Counted from the stretch's first letter, positions 48,601 through 55,504 are shown. The stretch: DNA of 64,000 nt from Crossaster papposus (GCA_037893245.1 JBAIAA010000410.1:1-64000); one strand, 5' to 3'. Translations and numbers: made by a program. The notes: generated by a model not told the origin, from the letters alone.

Positions 48601-51600
48601 TTGCAATATTAATATTTGGATTTAATTGGAGAATTGCTATTAATATTGTACATAAACAAATCAGGTTCGCTTTATCCTCTTAAACTTGTGAAAAGAATTG
48701 TGAAATAACCTTGTTAAAAGAATTGTAAAGAATTGAATGCGACTTATTTGAACCTGGTAAGACTTTGTCAATAAATAGATTGAATAGTATCTAGACTATT
48801 ATAGCCGAATTTGATTTGACTGACACAGTTCTCACACCCGGTACTATTGGCCTGAACCAGCCTCGGATCAAGTTTTGTTAAAAATAATCCCGCGCGTCGG
48901 TTCGGTGATGTTAAAATAATCCCGGCGCGAACTGGCTAATATAATGCACAGGCGTGCGCGCGCATGCGTGCCTATTACTAGTATCAGTAAACAATCTAGG
49001 CATACCCCCTTCTATTGTGACCTAGTGGGGAACTTACGCTATTTCTAGGTTCGCACAGTTCCTCGTTATTGGCTTGATATCTTGAAGTCGATTCCCGTGC
49101 GCAATACTGAAAAACGACGAATTGATTAATGTTAATGCCTTGTACTTAAACGAGTATATAGGCCTATGTATTTTTCGAAGGGGGAGGGGGGGGGGGGGGG
49201 GGGGGGACGGTGCCTACGTTACCATGGCTACGATCTCGCTGCGCCATGTTTTCCCATCATACCTTGCGCGATTAGTAATCGCACACGCCAATATCCCAAG
49301 AAGTCGAGGCTGCTGGGCCCAATCTCTTAGCTCTACTAACCGTTAGCGATAAATCCCTGCTTACAAATTCCGTGCTTACGGTAAGCGTATTTCACGCGTT
49401 AGCAAGAAATGTTTGCTTCTGCGCAGAATTCTGTGCTTACAGGGTTAGCACCTAATTTTTCTGCTAACCCGAAAAATTGTGATCGTAAGTAGGGAATTAT
49501 GTGGTTAGCAGAGCCAAGAAATGTTGGCCTTATTTGTAAACGCAGCCTCGACTCCGTCCATGGGCGTGTGTGCGTTCCTTCATTAACGTTAAGATCGCGC
49601 AAGGCATGATGGGAAAAAATGACGCAGAAAGATCGTAGGCATGGTAACGAGGTTGCTGTAGACGTTACTTGAGAGAGACATATTTTTCTTTGAACAAACG
49701 TTACAGACAGTGATCGTTATAATAATTGCTCAGCCGTAATTCAACAAGCTGCGACTGGAAAACGACTAGCGGAACTCAGTCCGCAATTTTGTGAAATGTT
49801 CGTGGTTCTACAAATTGACGGGCCGTTAGACTACGCAATTTTGAAAGAGTATAGTTATATGTGAATCTTTATATACTTTTTCAAAAACTTCCCAACAATT
49901 TGTCCATTTCATTTTTATATACGAAAACGCCCAGTCAACTGCACGTGTACCATTGCGGTTTGTGTAACTGCAAACCACGCATCATGTTTAACTTACACGA
50001 CCATGACGGATTCCGGCAATTCAAACGGCGTTTCGATCAAGTTGTTAGTTACATTTCTGAAGGTGAAAAAGACGATGGATCAATATCATTAACTTTGGTT
50101 TTTACACTAGAAAATATGTCACACAGCGCAACAAAAACTGGGCGCAACTATGGAAACATCTAAATCAAAACTATAGGCCTATAGGCCTAGAGAAAGGGAA
50201 ACTTAAAGAAAATATAAACAAATCCGATGTTATAAAATACAATCGGGATTCAAATTGAAACATTGGGCTCATTTGCAATAATGGGATAAGTATAGATGGA
50301 TATAGGCCTACACAGTCGCATCCGACAACAGCCCCTCACTGTAAAAAAGCAAACTACGGTACAATTTACGGGGATTACCTGGCAACCATGGATGCCAACG
50401 AATTCCCGTAGAGTTTACGGTTTACCGTAAAATAGCGGTAAAAGGATTTTTCATTGCCGCCAATTTACGGCGACTGTAAATGTTACGGGAATTGGTTGGC
50501 ACCCATGGCTGCCAGGTAAGTTCCCGTTGTACCGTATTTTTGTTTACAGTGCTGAATACACTCGAGGCACCCTCTAAGAAAAACAAGGAAAAAACTAACT
50601 ATCGGCCTACATGACCACAGAACAACTCACATTTTGATAAGAGATCTGAATTTCAGCAAACCACCGTAAGGTATTTCCTTTATGAAATTCTCTCCCAGTT
50701 CACTGTTTAAAGTTTAAAATAGAGAAAACAAATTGTCAAAGAACGTGAAAAAGTTATTATCACACCCAAAACTTAAAGGGGATTTGCCAGGCAGACCTAT
50801 TTTCGGAAAAGAGAGTCGGTTTTGATTTAGACTATTCGAACAAGGCTGTGATCAAACGCAGATATAGACGGCTGTTGCTAAATGTTGGTGACATATACCA
50901 TCATTTTTAAGAAGGGAATAATGGTTGAACAGTTTCAAATGTGTTAATTCCCGATCGGAAGGCGAGTGCATTAACAACGTTCAGGCCCATGGGCCGGTTT
51001 TAAACATAATACTTTAATAGGTTCCTACTTGTTTAATACCGATCAACCTATTTGTATTCCCTTTCATGAATATCTTTTGGTCAAAACAAGTAGAAAGGCA
51101 ACATTGTCCAACGATTGTGTTTAACAAAATACCTCGTGTTTTGAGGAACACATCTCTAGTTATTGTTATCGTACCCCACGCATGTGTTTTTTTATGGAGA
51201 TCGACGCGCGCGTTTCACCCGCAGTGCTCGGTGATGTGTGTTCAATGTGTGTGGTCATTGAACTCCATTATAATAATGGAGATCAATGTGCGTGTTGCAG
51301 ACATTGATCTCCATTATATAGACTTCATTGGAGTACAAAAAAGTGACACCGACAAAGCGTTTAAAACTTCTCAGTCTGTCCGAGTCATGAAGAATATATT
51401 TCACCCAGTCCTAAAGGCTCGATATTTCCCATGTTATAAATTAACCCTCTTATATACCGTGCAGTTACCATAGAGCTGTCAGACCTTTTAAAACCTTTCA
51501 AGTTTCCTGGACTAAAGGGTTTTGAAAGGTGAGAAAGCTGTCTGACAAAAGAAACCTATGAAAGATTTTGAAAGGTAAAACAACTCTCTGAACAAACTGG

Positions 51601-54132
51601 TGTGAGGTTTTGGAAAGTCTGGCCGTTTTCTGATAGACTTCCCATACCTTTATCATAGGGGCATACCATACCAAATAAAAGTTGAAATGTTTTGAAATGT
51701 TTAGCTGTTTTCTGTGAGAGATATTTTATATAATGTGCTGGGGAGTAATTCTACCTTTCAAAACATTTCAAAAGGTTTTGAAAGGTCAAACCATGTATGC
51801 ATAGCAACTGTAGTGATATTTGGTTGAGCAATAGCTCCACCTTTCATTTTCTTTCGCAAGGTTTTGGAAGGTCTGGCTGTTTTCTGATAGACTTCCCATA
51901 CCTTTATCATAGGGTATACCATAGCCCAGTTTTTCTACCTTTCAATTCCTTTCAAAAGGTATTGAAAGGTGTGGTAGTGCAGTAGCAACAAATTCTGGAG
52001 CGTTTTGAAAGGTTCATACTTTTTTATATCCATTTTGCCCAGTAAGCAGATTTTGAAAGGTTTTGAAAGGTGAAACCATAGGAGGGTTGCGAATACATTG
52101 TACATTATAATAGCATAAACAGCAGTGAAGTTTCAGTGGGTACTATTTTTAATTTATTTTTAACATTAACAAACATGTGCATCCCTTAGAAAACAAAACA
52201 TGAATAGGTATAGGCCTATGCACTGTAAAAAAAAAGTACTGCAAGACCAAATAAAAAAATAGTTGGGGTTCATCCATTTTGGGGGTGAATAAGTGAGGCG
52301 GGCGGGCGTTTTTTTATATTTTTTTTTAAATTATTATTTGTGGTTTTTATCGTCGTGAAAAAGTGGGGGAGTTTTTAGAAAACCAAATTATTTGGCCTAA
52401 AATATGACTTTATTGGCAGCGCGGGCGCCATAAATTTACTGTAAAAAATACAGTATTTTTTCTAAGTACTGTAATTAAAAAAGTTACATTAGGCCAAATA
52501 AAAAAAAAAACATGTTTAGCGTCATGCCTTTTTTTTTTCTTTTTCAAAATGGCCGCTGACACATTTTAATTCGAGTCGTGTAGTGAACATGTCACACCCT
52601 ATCTTGCAATTTAAAATTAAAACATGGTTCACCCACGATTAAAAATCAAAATTCATGTGGGTTGATCATGTATGCACCGTACACGACTACACGTCACACC
52701 CTAGCCCTCCTATTAGAAACAAAATATTTTCAGAGCATGTACACACATGATTCTAAAGTCTAAAATACGATCTTCAAATTAAAAAAAACAACTTTTGTTT
52801 AATTTTTTTAATTTTTTTAATTTTTTTTACCAAAATGTACAAATTTATCATTTTTTTCAAAAAGAAAAGAAAAGAAAAAAGGAGGCGGCCCCCCAAAAGG
52901 AAGCGGGCGGTGACGCTAAACATGTTTTTTTTTTTTTTGGCCTTACCGCGCCTATGCTGAGAACCACAGTATATGAGTGTACATATATATTTATTTATTT
53001 AGAGAAATTAATGGAGTTGGAACCAAACTTACTTTATACACATTACTTATACCCAGCACGATATGTGGCAGAGGGGTACCCCCCTCTTATCCCTATACCC
53101 TACACACACTCAATATTGTTACCTAACACATCCCCCTTGAAACCTAAAAAGAATTCCTGAGATTCCGGGAACGCAATGGTCAACACAAAAGAGGGGGGGG
53201 GGGGGGGGGGGGGGCTTCTCTGCCACATTCGAGCTTCATATGATATTGGGTCGTATGAATAAAAATTAGCATTTGCTTTTACTTCAAATTTTCAAGCTTT
53301 TACTACATGTAGCATCTGTATGAATAAAAATGAAGTATTTGCTAAAGACTAAAAGTACTTACTTTTTACTTTCCAACATTTGCTAGAATATTAGTATTTG
53401 CTCCATTTGGTATGAATAAAAATGAGTAAATGCTTCAGATTTGCAGTATTTACTCGAAATTTTTCAAGGTTGGTTCGGAGCTACCTTGAAAAAAGAGAAG
53501 CAAATACTAATATGACAAATATTGAAAATTGGTAGTAAAAGCAAATGCTAGTTTTTATTCATACGGCCCTATGTTCTAGAACCATTTTTTCTTTCCGAAA
53601 GGGGTTAAAGGAAGAGGGTCGAATATTTTTTGTCTCAATTTATTTCCTAAAATTTTAAACAAAAACATACAGGAGCGGCATGGTCCCCGTTCCCCCCAAA
53701 AAAAACCAAAAAAACAAACAAAAAAACAAAAAGAAACTCCACAAGAACACCCCAAACAATCCGCTAATGCAAAAAAATTACTATCGTACGTATTATCTGA
53801 GCTAATTGTCAAAAAAGAATATTGATTTCCATTTTTCAAAACAATTAAGTTTTCCCATTTTCCAGTCACAGAAAATACCATCTCAGGTCCACCTTTCATT
53901 ATTGATGCGGTGTATATACATTTTGTACTTACAGCGCCTTGGTCCCGTTAGGAATACCTCTGGGTAGTTCCGTAAGACCTCTGCCCGTGCAGATGACTAT
54001 GGGCCCCTTGCATTCGCACACATCGCAGGCTTCCCTCGTTGGATTCATTGCGACGGCCGTGGTCAGCATCGCAATCATCTGAAACATCATCATGATGGGA
54101 CGACTGGTTCTTCGGGTATTAGCAAACAACAT
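30472..54132 (-). CDS. LRR / cysteine-rich / multi-pass membrane receptor-like protein, 14 coding exons
   Basis: Joining 14 exons with GT-AG borders and matching phases gives 1,018 residues without a stop. Order: signal peptide (about 1-29); LRRNT cap with C36, C39, C41, C48; ten leucine-rich repeats (67-311), mostly one per exon of 69-93 nt with phase-2 borders, as in LGR/glycoprotein-hormone and relaxin receptors; a short linker; GCC2/GCC3 (ephrin-receptor-like) cysteine repeats (332-450); a conserved-looking cysteine block (507-553, including GYTGWLCSQC); then membrane segments near 555-578, 655-674, 703-726, 764-785, 880-896, 912-929 and 941-964, plus two hydrophobic stretches at 597-640; tail with six cysteines (975-992) and acidic residues. 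Several N-glycosylation sequons lie in the ectodomain. The membrane part resembles the TRP-like multi-pass modules joined to ephrin-receptor-like repeats in invertebrates and protists, and lacks DRY/NPxxY of class A GPCRs. A cell-surface receptor or channel is inferred; ligand unknown. No classical LRRCT was seen. Confidence 0.85.
30824..32608 (-). CDS. Exon 13: cysteine-rich modules and most membrane segments
   Basis: 1,785 nt, acceptor CTGCTATATAG, donor ATTG|GTAAGA; phase 1 at both borders. Encodes residues 365-959: GGFYQ continuation of the cysteine module, CKVCPTGTNKS, CPCLDGYYR, ECHLCPTEG, a FWWTWDW aromatic stretch, the pre-membrane block ending CFECPKW, and all but the last few residues of the membrane bundle. 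The motif NYKQKFWYWEILELARKIV, before a membrane pair, is the most family-like part. Reading through the donor instead would give a 25-residue alternative end. Confidence 0.9.
32765..33377. mobile_element. 613-bp Tc1/mariner-type MITE
   Basis: Ends CAGGGTGTCT... and ...AGACACCCTG, flanked on both sides by TA, the Tc1/mariner target duplication. The inverted repeats are long (about 125 bp with mismatches), including TTTAGGTGATCGTAACTTCC on the left and its complement on the right, and an inner GGAGAAATGAGCGATTA match. Lies in the intron between exons 12 and 13. No transposase. Confidence 0.82.
33474..33683 (+). other. Unrecognised 69-codon open frame in an intron
   Basis: An open frame (start MEAFDLYLFHQF) on the strand opposite the receptor gene, in the exon 12-13 intron. 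I recognise no family and no splice context; probably chance. Confidence 0.15.
33891..33991 (-). CDS. Exon 12: first GCC2/GCC3-like cysteine module
   Basis: 101 nt, acceptor CGGGATTTAG, donor CAG|GTAAAT. Encodes C-x8-C-x2-CPHGTYGT and ends CTACPPG, the ephrin-receptor-like C-x2-C-x-x-G-x-Y-x-C pattern. Shifts the phase from 2 to 1. Confidence 0.82.
34430..34486 (-). CDS. Exon 11: short post-LRR linker
   Basis: 57 nt, acceptor TTCTTTTTTAG, donor AAT|GTGAGT. Encodes 19 residues (STENILEFAPLTLRNDLR) that continue the leucine periodicity but lack a full LRR, in the place of an LRRCT. Phase 2 at both borders. The weakest-supported coding exon apart from exon 2. Confidence 0.68.
34846..34917 (-). 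CDS. Exon 10: LRR 10
   Basis: 72 nt, acceptor GGTATTTCAG, donor TGT|GTAAGT. Encodes SMYANPLRRISDAVWQDL with an NHS sequon near its end. The upstream intron (34,918-38,619) is the one richest in MITEs. Phase 2 at both borders. Confidence 0.83.
35620..35785. repeat. Short imperfect ATTTCGWGCKYACGAA repeats
   Basis: Five or six imperfect units of ATTTCGAGC(G/T)(C/T)ACGAAA spaced by about 25-33 bp, each nearly palindromic (TTTCG...CGAAA). Lies in the exon 9-10 intron. Confidence 0.65.
36292..36650 (+). other. GC-balanced stretch with open frames, no family
   Basis: Two overlapping plus-strand open frames (62 and 80 codons) in a segment with CGA/CGCG-rich composition unlike the neighbouring AT-rich intron. 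No domain recognised. It precedes the GATGGCGCGG repeats and may be an old element or promoter-like sequence. Confidence 0.2.
36717..36796. repeat. 23-bp tandem repeat with AAGATGGCG motif
   Basis: CCAAGATGGCGCGGCCCTGTGTT occurs at 36,717, 36,740 and (partly) 36,763, followed by GACAAGATGGCGC at 36,784. Each unit holds CAAGATGG(C/T)G, close to the YY1 consensus AAGATGGCGGC. It sits in an intron next to a MITE, so a regulatory role is only a possibility. Confidence 0.7.
36814..37213. mobile_element. 400-bp MITE, TGGGTGCGTTCG ends
   Basis: TGGGTGCGTTCGTTTAGCT on the left and AGCTAATCGAACGCACCCA on the right form inverted termini, with CCCGGG-rich subterminal sequence on both sides. TATAG lies near both outer borders but not at symmetrical positions, so the target duplication is uncertain. 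Similar to hAT-type MITEs by look only. Confidence 0.68.
37241..37374. repeat. 73-bp tandem duplication with CCAAT motif
   Basis: Two copies of a 73-bp unit containing CGTGATCGAGT, CGACCAATCAGAAGC and AACTCTCCTAGGTATTTATT, offset by 73 bp. CCAATCAG is a good NF-Y-type box, present in each copy; intronic. Confidence 0.75.
37450..37619. mobile_element. 170-bp PIF/Harbinger-type MITE (TTA duplication)
   Basis: GGCCGAGTTCGGGCGGTCTG at the left and CAGACCGCCTGAACTCGGCC at the right (complement order) extend to about 35 bp of inverted repeat including TTCTTGACACGCG. TTA is duplicated exactly at both sides (37,447-37,449 and 37,620-37,622). A diverged relative lies at about 40,588-40,666. Confidence 0.8.
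37808..38053. mobile_element. 246-bp MITE, CAGGGCCCAATTTC ends
   Basis: Inverted termini CAGGGCCCAATTTCTTGGCT and AGCCAAGAAATTGGGCCCTG, with several internal CTTACGGT / GCTAAC words in both orientations. Related sequences lie at 49,314-49,528 (nested copy) and 57,166-57,255 (single end). No target duplication recognised. Confidence 0.8.
38620..38688 (-). CDS. Exon 9: LRR 9
   Basis: 69 nt, acceptor TTCATTTTAG, donor TCT|GTGAGT. Encodes IFDNPITKLVDWMF and ends TQLTHL. Phase 2 at both borders. Confidence 0.83.
38724..38992. mobile_element. Inverted-repeat element, TATATAACTGACATA ends
   Basis: TATATAACTGACATATACAG at the left and CTGTATGTCAGTTATATA at the right bracket about 265 bp. The same ATCTGTATGTCAGTTATA motif starts the direct repeats flanking the 61-63 kb minisatellite. 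An inner hairpin, TTCAACAGTTGTG / GGCTGTTGAACAG, is visible. Confidence 0.55.
39159..39184. repeat. (TTTG)n microsatellite
   Basis: Six units of TTTG followed by TTTTTGC, intronic. Confidence 0.9.
39309..39452 (-). CDS. Exon 8: LRRs 7 and 8
   Basis: 144 nt, exactly twice 72, acceptor TTACTTTTAG, donor ACT|GTAAGT. Encodes two consecutive repeats: DLSFNRLTYIPTGLFRS and YLQRNRISVLDNNLFAGL. A lost intron between two ancestral 72-nt exons is the simplest reading. Phase 2 at both borders. Confidence 0.87.
39976..40247. mobile_element. 272-bp MITE, TCCAAATAGGCACTT ends
   Basis: TCCAAATAGGCACTTATGGA at the left and the near-complement TCCCCAAGTGCCTATTTGGA at the right, with a second inner copy of GACACTTAGGGAGACA / TGTCTCCCTAAGTGCC. 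In the exon 7-8 intron. Confidence 0.7.
40588..40666. mobile_element. Diverged short MITE related to 37,450
   Basis: ATGGTCGAGTTCCCGCCGCT and GTGTCAAGAACAGATCGCCC share words with the 170-bp element (GAGTTC, GCGCGAGAACG, GTGTCAAGAACAGA), bounded by TTATGG and CCATAA. About 80 bp, internally deleted. Confidence 0.5.
40765..40839 (-). CDS. Exon 7: LRR 6
   Basis: 75 nt, acceptor TTTTTTGCAG, donor TCT|GTAAGT. Encodes SLFNNKITSSGLPENTFHN, a 25-residue LRR. An NTT glycosylation sequon follows. Phase 2 at both borders. Confidence 0.83.
41633..41704 (-). CDS. Exon 6: LRR 5
   Basis: 72 nt, acceptor GTTATTACAG, donor TCT|GTAAGT. Encodes HFDNNKLRRVSPGAFRGV, the canonical N-x-L-x-x-V-x-x-x-x-F pattern. 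Phase 2 at both borders. Confidence 0.85.
41801..41826. repeat. (TTTA)n microsatellite
   Basis: Five to six TTTA units, intronic. Confidence 0.85.
41895..42282 (-). mobile_element. Dispersed 'GGATACACC' element, copy 2
   Basis: In reverse orientation: begins at 42,282 as AAGGTAGGATACACCATTGG and TAATTGCTTGAATCATCATG, runs through TATAGTAAATACCGTTTAAC, TACAATCATGGATGCCGAGA and CGCGATCGCCGTCTGGCG, and ends in TATCTGCAAAGGGTGTTG near 41,895. Shares this order with copies at 46,503, 54,652 and 63,844. Confidence 0.7.
42415..42507 (-). CDS. Exon 5: LRR 4 with insertion
   Basis: 93 nt, acceptor TATCAAGCAG, donor TCT|GTAAGT. Encodes YLNGNNLEEIPPDLL then an eight-to-nine-residue expansion rich in D/E/K before the closing LIL, so this repeat is 31 residues long. 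Phase 2 at both borders. Confidence 0.8.
42832..43360 (+). repeat. 132-bp tandem repeats in a retroelement-like 3' end
   Basis: Three near-identical 132-bp units (GACCGGAAGAAGGGAAGTTG ... CAAGGACTTGGGAGGAGTAG ... TGACCCCAGTGACCTTGACA) starting near 42,840, 42,972 and 43,104, then a fourth diverged unit with CCTCAAGGGCAATTCTGGGG, ending in CAAACAGACAGACAGACAGA and GAATTATAGTATGATGATGA. The closing region is typical of an RTE/SINE-like 3' end. Because 132 is a multiple of three, an apparent minus-strand repeat protein appears; it has no family and ends within the repeat. Confidence 0.8.
43401..43415. repeat. Poly-G run
   Basis: About 15 consecutive G after GAGGGCC, next to the retroelement tail. 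One of several G or C homopolymers of 15-25 bases in the window. Confidence 0.9.
44081..44149 (-). CDS. Exon 4: LRR 3
   Basis: 69 nt, acceptor AATTTTTCAG, donor CTT|GTAAGT. Encodes a divergent repeat, HFRDGRFEELGPENTEGL, keeping the spacing but with DGR for the usual N-x-L position. Phase 2 at both borders. Confidence 0.78.
44935..45130. repeat. Fragment related to the 23.5-25 kb inverted-arm element
   Basis: ATCAGGCATTTCGACCGGCTGT, AATGCGTAACATCGAGCAGACG-like words and CACCCGTTTTGGGCACGGCC match the outer flanks of the element at 23,310-23,480 and 25,070-25,095. A fragment only. Confidence 0.5.
45467..45538 (-). CDS. Exon 3: LRR 2
   Basis: 72 nt, acceptor TTATCCACAG, donor ACT|GTGAGT. Encodes FANNSLPIIEKDTF and ends TKLLKL, a textbook 24-residue LRR. 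Phase 2 at both borders. Confidence 0.82.
45784..46079. mobile_element. 296-bp PIF/Harbinger-type MITE (TAA duplication)
   Basis: GACCTAGGCTATACGCCGTG at the left and CACGGCGTATAGCCTAGGTC at the right begin a perfect inverted repeat of about 39 bp (including CTACTGCCGTGCCGAA). TAA is duplicated exactly on both sides (45,781-45,783 and 46,080-46,082). The interior is full of GCCGTGC / GCACGGC words. Confidence 0.85.
46503..46831 (+). mobile_element. Dispersed 'GGATACACC' element, copy 3
   Basis: Starts AAAGGTAGGATTACACTATTGG-like and TAATTGCTGG, passes TATAGTAAATATCGTTTACC, GGCCTGTCCGACG and CGCGATCGCCATCTGGCG, ends ATATCTGCAAATTGTGTATC and CTATACCT. The ends are imperfect inverted repeats (AGGTA-GGAT-ACAC / GTGTATCCTATACCT). 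329 bp, the most complete copy. Confidence 0.75.
47084..47312. mobile_element. Degenerate MITE-like sequence
   Basis: GGGACCTATTCCATGGATTT near 47,084 is roughly inverted with CATCTCTATGCAATTGGCCC near 47,290-47,310; inner TTTTGCTAAGAACAAAAATG pairs partly with CATGCTAAGCAATTTG. It resembles the CAGGGCCCAATTTC family but is too diverged to be sure. Confidence 0.35.
47644..48020. mobile_element. Possible MITE, GGGCTCTAGATTT ends
   Basis: GGGCTCTAGATTTTGG and ATAAATCTAGAGCCC are inverted 13-bp termini 377 bp apart. No target duplication or longer inverted homology was seen; the interior is unrecognised. Confidence 0.4.
48275..48492. repeat. 25-bp minisatellite (ATGTGCCTTGGTGGTACGTGGTTTA)
   Basis: About 8.6 near-perfect copies of a 25-bp unit (ATGTGCCTTGGTGGTACGTG then GTTTA). 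The last unit changes to GGTGGCACAG. In the exon 1-2... region of the receptor gene (intron between exons 2 and 3). Confidence 0.95.
49038..49106 (-). CDS. Exon 2: LRR 1
   Basis: 69 nt, acceptor TTTTTCAG and donor AGC|GTAAGT. Encodes a 23-residue repeat with HGNRLQDI, fitting L-x-x-N-x-L-x-x-I. Phase 2 at both borders. It lies just left of a poly-G tract and a nested MITE. Confidence 0.72.
49177..49207. repeat. Poly-G run
   Basis: GGGGGA followed by about 24 G, immediately left of the inverted-arm element at 49,208. Confidence 0.9.
49208..49660. mobile_element. Inverted-arm element with nested MITE
   Basis: The left arm (about 49,208-49,312: CGTTACCATGGCTACGATCT, TTTTCCCATCATACCTTGCG, AGTCGAGGCTG) and right arm (about 49,545-49,660) are inverted. 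Between them, 49,314-49,528 is a copy of the CAGGGCCCAATTTC-family MITE (GGGCCCAATCTCTTAGCTCT ... AGCAGAGCCAAGAAATGTTG). The nested order shows the CAGGGCCC element inserted later. The left arm touches a poly-G run, as in the 20.2-kb element. Confidence 0.7.
50337..50551. mobile_element. 215-bp MITE, CACTGTAAA ends
   Basis: CACTGTAAAAAAGCAAACTA on the left pairs with TGTTTACAGTG on the right; the inner parts (TTACCTGGCAACCATGGATG / CCATGGCTGCCAGGTAA) are inverted, giving about 75 bp arms. The ends resemble hAT-type MITEs; an 8-bp duplication is not evident. Confidence 0.72.
51480..52085. repeat. TTTTGAAAGGT-rich repeat region
   Basis: At least a dozen TTTGAAAGGT / ACCTTTCAAAA words in both orientations. 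A segment with GTTTTGGAAAGTCTGGCCGT, GATAGACTTCCCATACCTTT and ATCATAGGGGCATACCATA (51,607-51,675) recurs at 51,861-51,925, about 255 bp further on, indicating an imperfect tandem duplication of a palindromic element. No gene. Confidence 0.6.
52492..52942. mobile_element. 451-bp PIF/Harbinger-type MITE (TTA duplication)
   Basis: GGCCAAATAAAAAAAAAAAC then ATGTTTAGCGTCA on the left; TGACGCTAAACATG then a T run and GGCC on the right. TTA is duplicated exactly (52,489-52,491 and 52,943-52,945). Confidence 0.8.
53193..53213. repeat. Poly-G run
   Basis: About 22 consecutive G after AAGAG. Confidence 0.9.
53248..53569. mobile_element. 322-bp MITE, GGGYCGTATGAATAAAAA ends
   Basis: GGGTCGTATGAATAAAAATT on the left and TTTTTATTCATACGGCCC on the right, continuing as AGCATTTGCTTTTACT / AGTAAAAGCAAATGCT (about 36 bp). 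The interior has two more GTATGAATAAAAATGA copies near 53,316 and 53,410. Confidence 0.75.
53933..54132 (-). CDS. Exon 1: signal peptide and LRRNT
   Basis: Starts at the ATG beginning MLFANT; an upstream in-frame ATG at 54,222 would add 30 polar residues before the hydrophobic segment, and MMMFQMIAML inside is another candidate. The hydrophobic core MMMFQMIAMLTTAVA is followed by C-x2-C-x-C-x6-C, the LRRNT cysteine pattern, and the first LRR-like turn GLTELPRGIP. Donor GCT|GTAAGT after two bases of a codon (phase 2). Confidence 0.8.
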
Positions 54133-54284
54133 GGTATTATAACGGATCTCGAAGCTACTTTGGAAATTGTATCGCTCTCCGGTGCAATTTTGGTGTCGGC
54201 TTGCCTGCTTGCGTGCACGCACAATGATGCCGAGGGTTATAACATACAGGACAGTCGCAAAGAAGTTTCCAGAGTATGCACTTT

Positions 54285-54645
54285 GAAGAGTATTTCCTAT
54301 GTGGTCATGTTATTGCTCAACCATGCACCCATTGTCAACCTATTATACTCGTGTCTTTTTAAAAAGAAAAATGATGAATGACTAATCGCGTACATAAATA
54401 CGGGAGACAAAGCAGCTTTTTGTTGGCGACCTTCATGACGGGATAGCGTATTGTTAGTCCGAAAAGTGCATTTTGCCTTTCTTCGCTCATGCCTAACCAA
54501 CTTCCTCTTTGCTTTATTCAAGTCGCATTGATGTCGCAAGCGCGAATTCCTTAGGGGGTTTCCCATTGCAAGTTCAAAGGAGCCGTTCTTTTGTCAGATT
54601 TTCACCGTTTGGTGATATGGAGAATGAATTAAAGTGATGAAGCGT
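54285..54645 (-). repeat. Dispersed repeat B, copy 2
   Basis: Reverse-orientation match to 25,905-26,225: GTTGACAATGGGTGCATGG, GAATGACTAATCGCGTAC, GCAGCTTTTTGTTGGCGAC, CTTTATTCAAGTCGCAT and CAGATTTTCACCGTTTGGTG. It lies upstream of receptor exon 1, within about 150 bp of the start codon region. Confidence 0.65.
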
Positions 54646-54651
54646 CTCTTA

Positions 54652-54975
54652 AAGGTAGGATACACCATTGGTTATTGCTTGAATTATCATGAATGGGTAG
54701 ATTTGTAGGGTTGTATTTTATAGTAAATATCATTTAACTGACCTGTCCGAAGTTTTACAATCATGGATGCCGAGAAAGGCACGAAAAACGACGTTCGTAT
54801 TAACTGGTGTCGAGCAGTTATTCTTATGTTATTTGTGTTATTTCGCGATCGCCGTCCGGCGCAATAATTTTGCTGGATGCCTAGAATCATTATTTACTTT
54901 CAAATGAGCAAGATATTTCTTAATAATTCGGTAGTAAATATTTTCGATATCTGCAAATGGTGTATACACCTTTAA
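54652..54975 (+). mobile_element. Dispersed 'GGATACACC' element, copy 4
   Basis: AAAGGTAGGATACACCATTG at the start, TATAGTAAATATCATTTAAC, TACAATCATGGATGCCGAGA and CGCGATCGCCGTCCGGCG inside, GGTGTATACACCTTT at the end. Abuts repeat B on the left and MITE family A on the right. Confidence 0.75.
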
Positions 54976-55007
54976 ACACTTTGTAGAGTATAATGCATAA
55001 CAAAATG

Positions 55008-55262
55008 GTGCAGGTTTACGATAACCCGACCAAGGCCTATCTGGATTTTTGGTATATAGCCGAATTGCCGACCTCAAAATTTGTATTACTGTTTTCGAGT
55101 TGACAATTATTGTACATGAACAGTAGTTTCAAATATTTGTCACGAACATAACCATTTTTTAACGCTTAAAAATTGACCGTAAAATTAAAAACAAACCTGA
55201 CAAAATAAAGTGATTTCCCTTGACCAACCTACCTAGCTGTTATCGCAAACACACCATTTAAT
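55008..55262 (-). mobile_element. MITE family A, copy 2
   Basis: Reverse-orientation relative of 25,589-25,862, with termini GTTATCGCAAACACACCA (55,245-55,262) and GTTTACGATAACCCGACC (55,014-). Shares interior words including CATAACCATTTTTTAACGC. Confidence 0.65.
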
Positions 55263-55504
55263 TTGTTTGGCCTAGAATACCGTGGCGCGATATTGAGGCC
55301 ATTATTTAGGCCATCACTTTCCTAGAAATGTGGTTTTTATTAGTTTAAATGAAAGATTATAACTAATTGAGTGATTTTTAGTTTATAAAAGTTAATTTTG
55401 TTTGGTAATTAATATGAAAACAAAATTATAAAGTGCTTTGGGGGACCGGCCCTGCCCCTAGAATGGTAGCTTATTAACATGTAAAATTTGCATAATTGTG
55501 ACGT

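Noticed and set aside
47640-48900. LTR retrotransposon or solo LTR
   Set aside because: An AATAAA (48,770) and a GAACCAGCCTCGGATCAAG segment looked suggestive, but no paired LTR, primer-binding site or polymerase could be identified.
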